A stretch of DNA of 64,000 bases. Origin: Reticulitermes speratus (lineage: Eukaryota; Arthropoda; Insecta; Blattodea; Rhinotermitidae). Below, piece by piece: positions 47,148-59,700 of this stretch (positions are counted from its first letter, which is position 1; every line of letters starts with the position of its first letter). The position numbers and the translations under genes were made by a program. The stretch lies in the NCBI GenBank assembly GCA_021186555.1, contig JAJKFL010000007.1:2478501-2542500 (forward strand), read 5' to 3'. Below the pieces are notes generated by a model. It saw only the letters and a program-made list of their open reading frames with translations, searched no databases and was not told the DNA's origin.

Positions 47148-50100
47148 TCAGCTTGTAAGAGGACATGGTTCTATACTTGTAGGGTCCATCAGTGTTATGT
47201 TAGTTGGGAAGTCATCGCGGATTATAATACATTTTTCAGTGCGAAGTTCCAACGTCTCAACAAAGCCAAACCAGTAAATTACTAACCCTGGTCCAAACCT
47301 GAAATGGAAATTTTATGTAGCAAAGTATTTATCATAAATATAGTAACATAAAACAAGTGAAACTGGAAAATAAATACAGGCCTGTTTATCCAATCACATT
47401 GCCTCCTCTACAGTGAACATGAAATTGTCTACAAGTTTCTCAATAAAATGCTCAGACCCACTGGAGACTCCCTGCTTGGTGCTTTTTAAGACATTCACTG
47501 CCAGGCCTCTGCTTATCTGTCTACATTCTGCCTGCCAACCATTTTCTATACCAAAAAAATCATAATTCTTGAACCTGAATGCGTGTGTAGAGACATCAAC
47601 ACAAAATGTATAAAAATCTGAGGTCCCTCTGATTTTATATTTTGTATACAAACTGCATATTCTTGTTGGTTGTTGGGGAAAAATTGGCATCTTTTGGGTA
47701 AATGGAAAAGTAATAATATTTTAACCAAAATACAGTAAAACTCCTTTAATCTGGCTACTGACAATCTGGCACTTGAGGAAAACAGTCCAAGATCAGACAT
47801 GTATCGTCTGTGACCAGAATTTTCACCAACGATAACTAATTCTGTGACTCTATCTTGTTATCTGAGCCCATCAAGCTATTATAATGGCTTCAAAAGATCC
47901 CAAGATGAGTAAACAAGGTACTGCTGGCAAGAGGAGACGCATAACATTAATGATTCCTCAGAAACTTGAAAATGGCAAAAGCCAAAGTATGATTATGGCT
48001 TCATACAGCATTCAATCACCAACTACATGTGATATAAGGAAACAGAAGGACCAATTACGATCGTTAGCATGACATGAAAGTGTGAAGTGCCTTTTCAAGT
48101 GACAGACATTGAAACAGCCTAAATTAGCGCAACCAGACAAGATGCTGTATAAGTGGTTTACAGTAATGTGTTTAGAAGGGAAACCCATGACTGGGCTTAT
48201 GATGACAAACAGCTAAGTCTTTTTATGACAATATGAAAATAACTGAAGTGCACATTCCCTGATGGTGGGATGCAAAATTTAGGAAATCTGATAACCCAGA
48301 ATATTTGATAATCCGGCACCTGTCCAGTCCCATGGATGCCAGATTAAAGGAATTTACTGTAGTTTTGTGTGATGATAATTGATGATAATCTTACATGCAT
48401 GTTGAAAAGTTACAAATACAAGTGGAAAGTGCTTTTAATGCTTCTTGTGATTTGTCTCTTTCTTACCTGTTCCAATAACTGAGATATTGATCCTTGAAGT
48501 ATGTGTTATGACCCTCTTTATCACCAAAAAGAGCTTTGCTTTCGATCCAGTTGACTATAAATCCATCCACAGCAAATGGTATCTCTAGTTTGATATCTGG
48601 CGTCTTATCAAAACCATGCTGCCTCAGGTGTTCCTCATCCCGAAAAGGAATGCTCAAGTCTTTTACTATTCTCTGAAGCCGTAGCTCATATTCTTGACCT
48701 ATGGAACTGACAAAATGTATTTCACAATTACCACATTATAAAAATGATCATCCCTATCGTTTGAGTAACTGAAGAACATTTTTATGTACGTGCGAGCAAA
48801 CAATATCGGCAAGTTGTAACGCAAAGGAGTTCAAAGGAAGCAAAATGTGTCTGCATCCATAGGTGCACAATACTGGGCATACACAGTGTGTGACACTGTT
48901 TTAAGAGCTTATCCTGTTCCCAGCATCTTATGAATGTCGTCCTGTTTCCATCTGATGTGTGCTGTACGATCACGGCTGAACAGGACCCCACCAAACTCAG
49001 TGCCAGGCATCTCATTTACACAAGTGATATGAGTAGCTGCTATCCTTAACCTTCAGGACTGTCCTGAAGTCAATCTTGACATTTTTCTTACAAAATTTAA
49101 AACTTACATGATTAACAATTAATTTAATTACAATAATCCAAACATGTATATATACATATATGAGTCTGAGTGATTCATCCATTCATTGGTTGGTAGGTTG
49201 CCATGGTAACCACTGTTGCTATGTTCTATGTGGGGGTAAGTGCTAAGGCCAAAGCAACAGTTGAGTATTACACGTGGTTACCATGGTCACTGCATGCGTG
49301 TCTGTGAGGTAAATGCCAAAAGAGAGATACAGCTAAGCATAAAGCATATAATACAACATAGCTGAAACAGATGGTAGCACTCTAACAGAAGATATTAACA
49401 CCTGGTGTACTTTACACATGAAGAAACAAGCTATGAAAGTGGCTGTGAAGTAGGCAGGGAATATTATGGTGGCCCATCACATGACCGGTTACCAGATGTG
49501 TTCTCTGGAAGGTACGCAAGAGGAACAAGAAAAAGTTGAACATCGAGCATGGTAGTCATGGTTACTGGGTGTTCTCCACTTTACCTCCGATTTCTCTCTG
49601 CCATTGGTTAGATTGCTAGATAATTATAACCATGTTGACAGTTAAACTGCTGTATGTCCAGTGCTGTTTTGTTACTTGGCAGCTGCTTCATTTGCAAAAG
49701 TATCACTATAGAGTGCCATGTGTCCAAACAATAGAAAATTACTCACAAGGAGTGTGTATTAACAAGACTGTGTTCACAAATGAAAACAATAATTGCTTAA
49801 TTGCATTTCATGTTAAGAATATGGGTGAAGAACAGACACTCTGGCTAAAATACACACAGGAGGCAATTCCTGTCACACTTAGGGAAAGCCCAATGCCGTT
49901 GTTAGGATATGGGAAGAAGAATGGGGATAGAACCATGGTCTAGGAAAACCCAATGTCAATTGTAGCACTGCTGCTAAGAAACAGGGACAATCTGATCTAA
50001 ATTATCTTCTACCACTGCTAGGATACCTGCAAGAAATATGGGAGAAAAGGCGAGAAGGAGATTAAGACAAGAAGAGATACAGGAAGAATCATCATGGGTC

Positions 50101-50660
50101 ATGCACTGGTACAGTAAGGTAGACTACCATCCATTACAGGAATGGAGTTTGTCATCTCACCATACCCCAAGCATTTCCTGAGGATGCTGGGTCATATACA
50201 TGCACTGCAACAAATATGCTCGGTACAGTTGGTACTACAGGATCACTGCAAGTTCCAGAAAAACTCGTTGTCATCATAGAAGAGATGATGTATTGGAAAA
50301 GGTGTACAGAATTTTTAACAAAATCTTCAAGTCTGAATTTATCAAAAAAATACCATCCATTACATTAAATTAATCCTGACATCATTATTCTGGGTATTAA
50401 CTGAAGAAGTGAAAATTTACAGCAATTCACTTTCTTTGAAAGACTTGAAAGAAAATTGTAAAAAAGGAACTGTTAATATTTCAAGACAAGAGCTTCATCA
50501 TGCCACAAGCTGGCATGTCAAGACTCATGTACCAAGTAAGGTAAGACAAACTGCAGGGAAAAACACATTTTAAAATTTCTTGCAGATACAAGCTTTGTAT
50601 GCAATAATGCTGCTGTAAAAGCTGCCATGTTCAGGGATGTAATAAAAAACACTCCCTGTA

Positions 50661-50732
<72 letters not shown>

Positions 50733-53700
50733 ATGATAACAACACCAACAATTACAAATATAAGAAATACCATATAACTGACATTATGTCAAACCTAAAC
50801 ACTTTGTTAGATTTTAATAAAATTTAGATTTGGGGGGGGGGGGGGGGGCTAACTGAACTGAATAAGGACACCAGCAGACAGAACTGGAACTTCAACAAAC
50901 TTCAGGATCAGAGTCTTTCTTAAGAGGCCAGTAGTTTCTCAGCTGGTCAAGAAGTGCCCCGCCTTTTGAAATGACACCTCACTTGACTTAAATCAACTGC
51001 TGTCCAATGTACTGCATATTTCAGACTAACTACAGACTTTTTTTTAACATCCACTTTTCCACAATCCTGACAAATTTTAATTTGAGCAACCTTATGTTGT
51101 TACGTAAATGTGCATCAAATTGAAAATCATTCCTGCAAGAAGTCAGTATTTCTAGAATGGTGCAGACACTACCTGACTTATGCCACTGTTACATTCTGGA
51201 AGGTCTGGCACAAGTTTAAATTGAGTATACATTTACATATACGGTCAACTATATTTGTATACGCAAGAAAGTGCAGTTGAAATCCAAATTCCAACACACT
51301 ACAACCTGATCAGCCACAGCGTCACCATTCTGCCACCTGCGTTATCATCCAGCAGTATTCTTCTGATACTCTTGTCTCACTACGGTTTCATTGACACAAG
51401 GACTAATTCAGCACCCATTTTTAAAATGTTATTATTTCCCTTTTTTTTTACTTTTAAAAACTTCATAAGTCTAAAATTGTGTAATTTTAAACTGTGTCAG
51501 TCAGAAAGCATCTGCACGTGTACTTCACACCAAGAGCACACTATTTGTAAAATGCCTCACTTTTCAAAATATCAAGTTCAAATACTCAAGTAGTACAAAG
51601 ACTAAAAAAAGTGTAACTAATGCCAGAACAATGTAATGTTTAATACAGATTGCAACTTACTGCTTGATACAATCTGATACTGATCCATATTGGTCGTCAT
51701 GAACAATGCACTGAAAGAGAATGAGAAGTATGAATATCCTTTGCAAATGCCATATTTCCACAAACATAATATGCATTTACTTCCACCTATGACACGGTGC
51801 ACATGATCCTAAACTTAATAATAAATAAACCCCTCCCCTGAGAAATTGAAACTCAAAAAACATTACCTAGAATTACATGAAAACCCAATGCAGATCGCAG
51901 GATAACAATTCATTTCATATTTCCATCCTCATTCCCTGCGTTCACCATTAAAACAGTGAACTGTTACACTTTTGGAGATCCAAGTCTTCTGAGATGTTAT
52001 ATCACATCACATGGCAAACAATTACCAACATTTCAAAGAATCACAGAGCCTTCATCTTCAAGCAGTCCAAGATATTGGATTGCTGTTCTTGAACTGCTTG
52101 ACCCTGAAGATGAAGGTGCTATAATCCTTCAAAACGTCGGTAACTGCGTATCAATTGACTGGTGTAACATCCCAGAAGATGTGGCTCTTCAGCAAGAACA
52201 TCACATGGACCTGAAATCTCAGAAGTTACAATTCATTGTGCAGATGGAACAGTTACAAGCACAGAGCTACCTCTAATGCAGGCATGCCCAGCCCTTTGTT
52301 TTACACCCTACTTGCAGTCATGAAAAAGTGGATGTAAATCAAAAGGGCAGAAATAAAAAATGATATTCTCATAAGAAAAAAAAAAAAACTTAAATAACTG
52401 CAAATAAACCAGACAAAGGGCATTAAACCAAAAATGAAAGAGCACAAATTAAGAAGTGGTATAAATTGGTAAGGAGCATTAAGACAAAAAGGTGCCAAAC
52501 AAACAGGCGTAAACCAAGGGCTGGGCGTACGTGAAGACCACTACACTGGATTGACATGATATACACACAGAGATAAGAAATATACACAGCCATATATCAC
52601 CTTATATACATGGGTCACTCTGTAAGTCATGAAAACTAATCTTTCTTGGCAAAAATGTGGCAAAATGGGAAATGGAGTATATACATTTTAAAGCATGCAT
52701 GTAGTTGTAAATGTTACCCTCAGATGTGCATGTGGATTTTGCATGCAAACATCACTGTATTGGCAACCTTGTTCAGAAGTAAAAGTTAGTACAGTGGACA
52801 CGTGTTTGTACACGAAAAAAAAAAAAAGTTCTCCACAGCAGATACGTATGGTAGTGCCATGCAGAGCTACATGAAGCACTTGATAATCATATCCTACCGT
52901 ACTGAACAGCTGCAAATTGGGTACAAGCAGTCATAAGTGGAAAAGTGTCAACTGCAGACATGCATTACAGTGGACGTTGTGTGTCTGTCCACACTGACAT
53001 GTCACTGGCCATAACTGAACGGTGTATGGACAAAGACAGGTGCTGGTCTGTTAAGGAATTTGCCGAGCATGTAAGGATATCTCACTGTACAGTGCACAAA
53101 ATTATAAGACAGGACTTAATAATGGGCAAGACTGCTGCCAAATTGGTTCCACGTCATTTAAATGAGGTGTAAGCAACAATGAATGCACCATGAGATATGT
53201 CACATCAATCTGGAAAGATTTTGTCACAAGAGGGACAAGATGTGAAATCAAGTAACTGTGATTGATGGAATGTGGGCAAGAGCTTACAAACTAGGACTCA
53301 AATGACAGGCCTCTGAATTGTGTTATCCACAGTCACCACAAAAATACAAGATTTGATAAAATCTGTCAACCATGCGGCTGATAATCACGTTGGCATATGA
53401 CGTCCAAGGTGTTTTTGCATGTCATTCCACTCCACAGGGTCAAACTGCAAATGCACAAGTCATTTCTTCATTACCACCCATCGTGCAGTTACGGAAAAGA
53501 TACAGAACTGGATGAAGAAGCCATCATTCTATGTGATACTGCTACACACCACTCAGCAGACACTGTTAAGAACAATCTCCAGCAGTGTTGGGGGTGGCAC
53601 GTGTTAATACACACTACGTTTTGATCTCAGTCCATGTGACTACAATCTGACTCCTAAACTGACGGAATCATTTCATGGGAAATGATCTGCAAACAGAAAG

Positions 53701-56700
53701 GACATTTTATCAGCAGCTTGGCATGAGAGGGCACAAACTGGTGTGTCAAATCATGCTGACTGTGATGGCCACCTTTGCCATAACTGGCAAATAACTGTTA
53801 ATAAATTCAGAGACTACTTTAAGGTGTTGGCAGTCTGTAAGAGTAGTCAGTGTTGCTCCAGGTTTAGAGCGTTTTCCACAGGAAAGCAATTAAAAGATGA
53901 TTCAAAATGCATGTGGTTTACTTGCCTCCCCCAGTGGCTCCTGTACATACACCCCCATCTGATAACATGCTTTCAAATGTATACGCTCCATTTCCCACAT
54001 TACCACATTACCCACTCCCACCCTAAAAAAAATCTTCCATAACTTATCAGGTAACCCTTCTTAATGTGTGTGTGTGTGTGTGTGAGGGTGGATCAAAAAA
54101 AGTTTAAAAATTTATTATTTGAGACACTGAACTTGTTGAAATTTCAAATTATGTAGACATATATGATGGGATACGTGTAGCACAGTTGGTTGACGCACTG
54201 CACTACAAGCCGGACGGTCACGGGTTCGATTCCCGATGGGGCCATTGAAATATTTCATTGAATTAATCCTTCCAGCTGCACTATGGCCCTGGAGTCGACT
54301 CAGCCTCTAACAGAAATGAGTACCATGGATATCTCGTGGGGCAGGAAGGGGGGTAAAGGCGACCGGTGCGTAGGGCTGACAACTTTGCCACCTTCATGTG
54401 CCAACTGTCTAGAAATCATGGGAGCCCAACCTCCAGGAGCCCTAAGGGCCTGTCCAGGGCTGTATAGGGATAGTTTTACCTTTACTTTTTTGACATATAT
54501 GACAGAGAGTTCTAGTGATCATGGGACTCACGGCGTATGCACACGAGGAGCACAGCTGTGGCAGTTCTAGTGATCATGGGACTCACGGCGTATGCACATG
54601 AGGAGCACAGCTGTGGCAGTTCTAGTGATGATGGGACTCACGGCATATGCACACGAGGAGCACAGCTGTGGCAGTTCTAGTGATCATGGGACTCACGGCG
54701 TATGCACATGAGGATCACAGCTGTGGCAGTTCTAGTGATCATGGGACTCACGGCATATGCACACGAGGAGCACAGCTGTGGCAGTTCTAGTGATCATGGG
54801 ACTCACGGCGTATGCACATGAGGAGCACAGCTGTGGCAGTTCTAGTGATCATGGGACTCACGGCGTATGCACACGAGGATCACAGCTGTGGCAGTTCTAG
54901 TGATCATGGGACTCACGGCGTATGCACATGAGGAGCACAGCTGTGGCAGTTCTAGTGATCATGGGACTCACGGCGTATGCACACGAGGAGCACAGCTGTG
55001 GCAGTTCTAGTGATCATGGGACTCACGGCGTATGCACATGAGGAGCACAGCTGTGGCAGTTCTAGTGATCATGGGACTCATGGCGTATGCACACGAGGAG
55101 CACAGCTGTGGCAGTTCTAGTGATCATGGGACTCACGGCGTATGCACATGAGGAGCACAGCTGTGGCAGTTCTAGTGATCATGGGACTCACGGCATATGC
55201 ACATGAGGAGCACAGCTGTGGCAGTTCTAGTGATCATGGGACTCACGGCGTATGCACACGAGGAGCACAGCTGTGGCAGTTCTAGTGATCATGGGACTCA
55301 CGGCGTATGCACACGAGGAGCACAGCTGTGGCAGTTCTAGTGATCATGGGACTCACGGCGTATGCACACGAGGAGCACAGCTGTGGCAGTTCAACGTGGA
55401 GACCCACTTGTAAAAACTTGTATCGCTTGAAGTCCAGGAGTTATGTACTTTTTGTGGGAAATGCAAGTATCCCGGTCTTCTTAGCAGTGGTGTGATTCTC
55501 CTCCATCACGATGCTCGACTGCACATGGCACAGAACCCTCTGAACTTGCTGCAAATGTTTGGTTGGGAAATGTTACACCATTCTCCATACAGTCCAAATT
55601 TGGCACCAAGCAATTAAGGAGCACTTGTCAGGACATCATTTCACCTGTGACACCTTCAGTGTGTATTGTCCATTTCCTCTATTACAATCCGGCCTTTGAT
55701 TTATGGGTGCTGAACCTTACTTTCTGATCCACCTTCATACATCTACACACACACACACAGCCCTTGTTTTATGCCCTTTTGCTTTAACACTCCTTGTCAA
55801 TAAATACCACTTATTAATTTGTGCTCTCTCATTTTAATTTTAATGCCCTTTGGCTGGCTGCGTTCTATTACGCTAACCCCTACCTATTCCCTTATTTCTT
55901 ATGAAAATGTCATGTTTGATTTATGCCAACTTTTTCAGAAACACAACTATGGTGTAAAATAGGGGTTTGGTGCATATATATATGTGTGTGTGTGTGTGTG
56001 TGCACAAACACACACAGGTGCACGCACACATATACACACTCTCTCACACATACGTACATACACACACACACGTACGTACATGTAGGTAGGTAGGTATGTA
56101 TGTATGTACGTACATACCTACACAGATACATACACTGCATACACCACATTCAGGATAGGCTGTTGTGAACATGGTGATGAATTTTCGGATTCCATAAAAA
56201 GTGGGAAATTTCTCAAAATAGCTGAGTGACTATTAACCTCTTAAGAATGACTGTTCCATGCAGTTATTTAGTTTACAGTAAATATTATAAATTAAAGAAT
56301 GCGAAGTTTTGTGAGAAATGAGACAGCTGATTATCCAGACTTTAAAAAGTGTTCAGATATGTTTCCACAAAATAAAACAGCAAGCTGTGATAAACGATAA
56401 TTACCGTACAGTCAACACATAAAATATCTGTCACAATGCAGTATTTCTTACTTACGAGATATACTTCATATGCTAAATCTTTATCCTTGATCAGAGTTGT
56501 GTCTTTCATCAGTTTTGTGACAAAACTTCTTGTGACTGAAATAAACAAAATACAAACCACAAATTACACAAATTTGAGATGTTTTATAGACCAGGAATGG
56601 CAAACATTTGGCTGCCTGGTACCAAATTATACTAAACGTTACTTCTCAGTAAAAATCAAAATTGCCAGCTGTTGATGCTTTGTCTTTGTGGATTTAACCT

Positions 56701-59700
56701 TCTGAAGCCTGAAATTCATCTACACAGTACATAAAATTCAGTACCTTCCTTTAAAAAAAAAGTGCACCTCCTATTACACAGGCCAATAAATTAAGACTGT
56801 TTAGGCGAAAAAAAACTGTTGATTACTGTCAGAATCATACAAAACCCATAAATACAAGCTCTGGACAAAATGAAGGGTTTCTTAATGTTAAAGTGGGTGG
56901 TTAATAAATTAATCACTGTGCTTTTAAAGTGACAATAAGATATCCACTGTGGCACAAATGACACTCATTTTGCTTGTAATATCACTTTTAACCTGATTTG
57001 GTGTTCTTCACACATAAAAATAGTTGATAATGAATAGAATCAAAAGAAAATATGGTGTGTTTTCTTGTAGTAATCTCTTTCTGGGTAACCTTACCTGTAG
57101 TATTCAAAATGAAAATACAGTAAAAACAAAAGTGTACCTTACACAAAAAGTTTTTAAATTGTCAAGTGGATCAAGATGTTAGCATGGACAAACACTACAA
57201 CCACAGAGTGGAGTGGAGTGGCATATATTTCAGCCCAAGACTGAAGTTACGCCCCCTTCTTGACCCCCATCTATACACCCCAGCAGCAGTGCCTTCATTG
57301 GTCTCGGACTCGTCCGTGTACCAGTCCAGGCCCCCTTTAATAAGAGGTCTAAACCTGTTCTGCCATCCACACTTGTCAGGGAAATTGACTGTGAATGGCT
57401 TGCGGTATGCATATCTCGGTATCATCATGTCAGTCCCCATCTGTAGGATGGGTTCATGCTCCATGTCCCGCAATGTTCTAGCATGACAGAAATTTGTGAA
57501 TTTAGGTCTCCACTGCTGGCTGCACATTAGTCTGTAGATCCCTGCCTGGGCCTCCACTCTTACCATCACATGAAGAGGAGGGAGTCCCAGGAGGACCTCC
57601 ATTGCAGCTGTTGGGGTCGTTATCCAACCACCAAACAAATATAAAGATTACTCAATAAGTAAAGACAAACATGTACAGTCTGCTGGAACATACATTTCTA
57701 CACTACATACTTTGAACCTCTCAATACCTAACCCTGACAAAGGTATGTATTTATAAACCATGTAGTTCTGGCTACATAGGGCAGTAAAGACTAATAATAC
57801 TTTATTGGGAAAACAAAATAACCATTAGGAAAAATCTTAACTTTAAGAAATCAATTTGATATCGACGTACCCAGTTTCTAATTCTGTCAATGCAAACATT
57901 TTCACTAAATTCACATCTACAAAAGCTTAATTATACACCTAATGATGTCAGCACTTCAAACTATACAATATAGTGTAAAATGGTAAGATGCAATCAGTAA
58001 ATGACAAATTGGTTAAAAATGCAAAAGTGGTTGTGGCCTAATTTTAAGTACTGTCTTAAAGGATTTAGGAGAACCACTAAACATCAGTCAAAATAGCCAG
58101 TGTCTCTGGGCTCAGATTTGAAACCAGGACCTCCCAAACATGAAGCAGGAGTGATAATCATGACATTTGGTCATGAATGTCATGAATGCAATACAACATA
58201 TCACTCAAATTTTAAAACAGAGTACCAAATTATTAAAAATAAATGGCAAATGTGTGTTGTAAATCTGAAACTATTCTGCCAGTGTCACGTACATACTTTG
58301 AAGAATTCCATTAAAACATATACACACTTTCAAAGCATCCAGTCCAACCTCATAAAAATGACGCTTCATCTATTACGCCTCAGAGTACTGTCTTCTCACC
58401 TACTGAAAAACACGCAGTTGGCCTCCCAAACACTGCACTTCTTTCTGATCCTGGCAATAGACACTGTGTAAATAGCAAGATTACAGTCTAATAGTATGCA
58501 ATGCCATGTAGTTTTGTAGGCAGGTAACAAAATTTCAGAGGAACCTACTGCCTACATCTTAAGGTACAACTATAAGAGGGCCCAAAACAAGGAGGCAAGA
58601 GGTCCATCTGTAATTTTCGTATCTTTCTACAAAACCGCATGGTGTCACATCCTGGAAGACTGAGAACCCTAAACATCACAACATGTAAATGACATTCTCC
58701 TACTAAACCATAACTTCGTGAAGTGCAGTACCTGTTTAATGCAATTATTACTTACCAGGTTCAGCACCCTCTTCTGAGTGCTTCTCATAATACCTTTCCA
58801 AAATCATTCGTGCTAGAAGTGCTGGAGACAGATCAATCTCTTCAGCAAGTCGTAACATCACACCAACATTTCCACCAGCTTGGACAGCAATAATGTACCT
58901 TTAAGTAATGCAAGGTTTGATTTGTTGTATAAAGTCACAATGGCAAGCCATGGTTCCGAAAACGTTCATTAACTATATAATCATAGACTGAACAAATCTT
59001 TAATATACACATTATGGCCTTCATGGTTATGACACCCTGTAGTCCTGTAGGCGAGCGTAACCAAGTAACACGCCAGAACTAAGTCCTCCTTCAGAAGCCA
59101 ACAACTGGTCAGCAAATCAAGAAATTTCCCACACTTTACAGAAACTGAAAGTCCATTACCCTGTTCTTAACAGCCTGTCACTGGTCCCTGTTCTCACCCA
59201 GATGAATATAATTAACACCCCCCCCCCCCCCCCCATCCTATTGCTTTACAATTCATTTTAATACTGGTTTTCTAGCTAAGCCTGTGTCTCCCAACTGGCC
59301 TCTTTTCTTCCAGTTTTTTGACCAAAGGTTTGGATGCATTTCCCTTCTCTCCCATGCCCATTCATCTTCCTTGATTTGGTCACTCTAATAACACACTAAA
59401 AGCTGGTTTATTCACCACTCCAGGACAAAAGGCTTGCCAGATATTGTAATTTTCCGGATATACAAAAGTTACAACTACTGCATATCTTAAGTGTACCTAG
59501 CAACCTCATCGACAGATGTAACCATTTAACTTGTCACTTGTTTTCCTATCCTTTTCCCTGCCGCACTTTATACTCCTTTTCATCACCATTACATAACCTG
59601 GTGTATATATACAATTAAAAAAAAAACCAAGACACACATTTTTCTGTCACTATCTTTGTTCACTCATGTAATTTACCCTGTAAATAGCCTTCCTTGATCA

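Larger units (their letters stand above)
54084..55737 (+). mobile_element. Mariner-like element carrying a SINE and a 55-bp minisatellite
   Basis: The left end GAGGGTGGATCAAAAAAAGT and the reverse complement of the right end (TGAAGGTGGATCAGAAAGT) form the terminal inverted repeats. The 55,440-55,640 part encodes GVILLHHDARLHMAQNP, then FGWEMLHHSPYSPNLAPSN, the D-containing transposase region of mariner. The N-terminal two thirds of the gene are gone, replaced by a SINE (54,167-54,491) and a tandem array (54,509-55,388). Confidence 0.75.

Noticed and set aside
47394-47800. Two minus-strand ORFs of 84 and 98 codons between CDIN1 exons 6 and 7
   Set aside because: They would break the CDIN1 reading frame and do not match the family. 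Exon 6 joins exon 7 in perfect phase without them.
50518-50827. ORFs encoding poly-Leu, poly-Ala/Thr or poly-Ser
   Set aside because: They are translations of the (CAG)(TAG) microsatellite.
54166-54260. tRNA gene, from good A and B boxes
   Set aside because: It does not fold into a complete cloverleaf with an acceptor stem and continues into a SINE body with a target-site duplication. The same holds for the heads at 3.9, 19.4 and 42.6 kb.
54509-55388. Possible CRISPR array (regular 55-bp repeats)
   Set aside because: The repeats are contiguous with no unique spacers and lie inside a eukaryotic transposon. It is a minisatellite.
57195-57638. Possible CDIN1 exon (open 147-codon frame on the gene's strand)
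   Set aside because: The protein is clearly a LINE RT/RNase H segment, and CDIN1 exons 3 and 4 join in phase without it.
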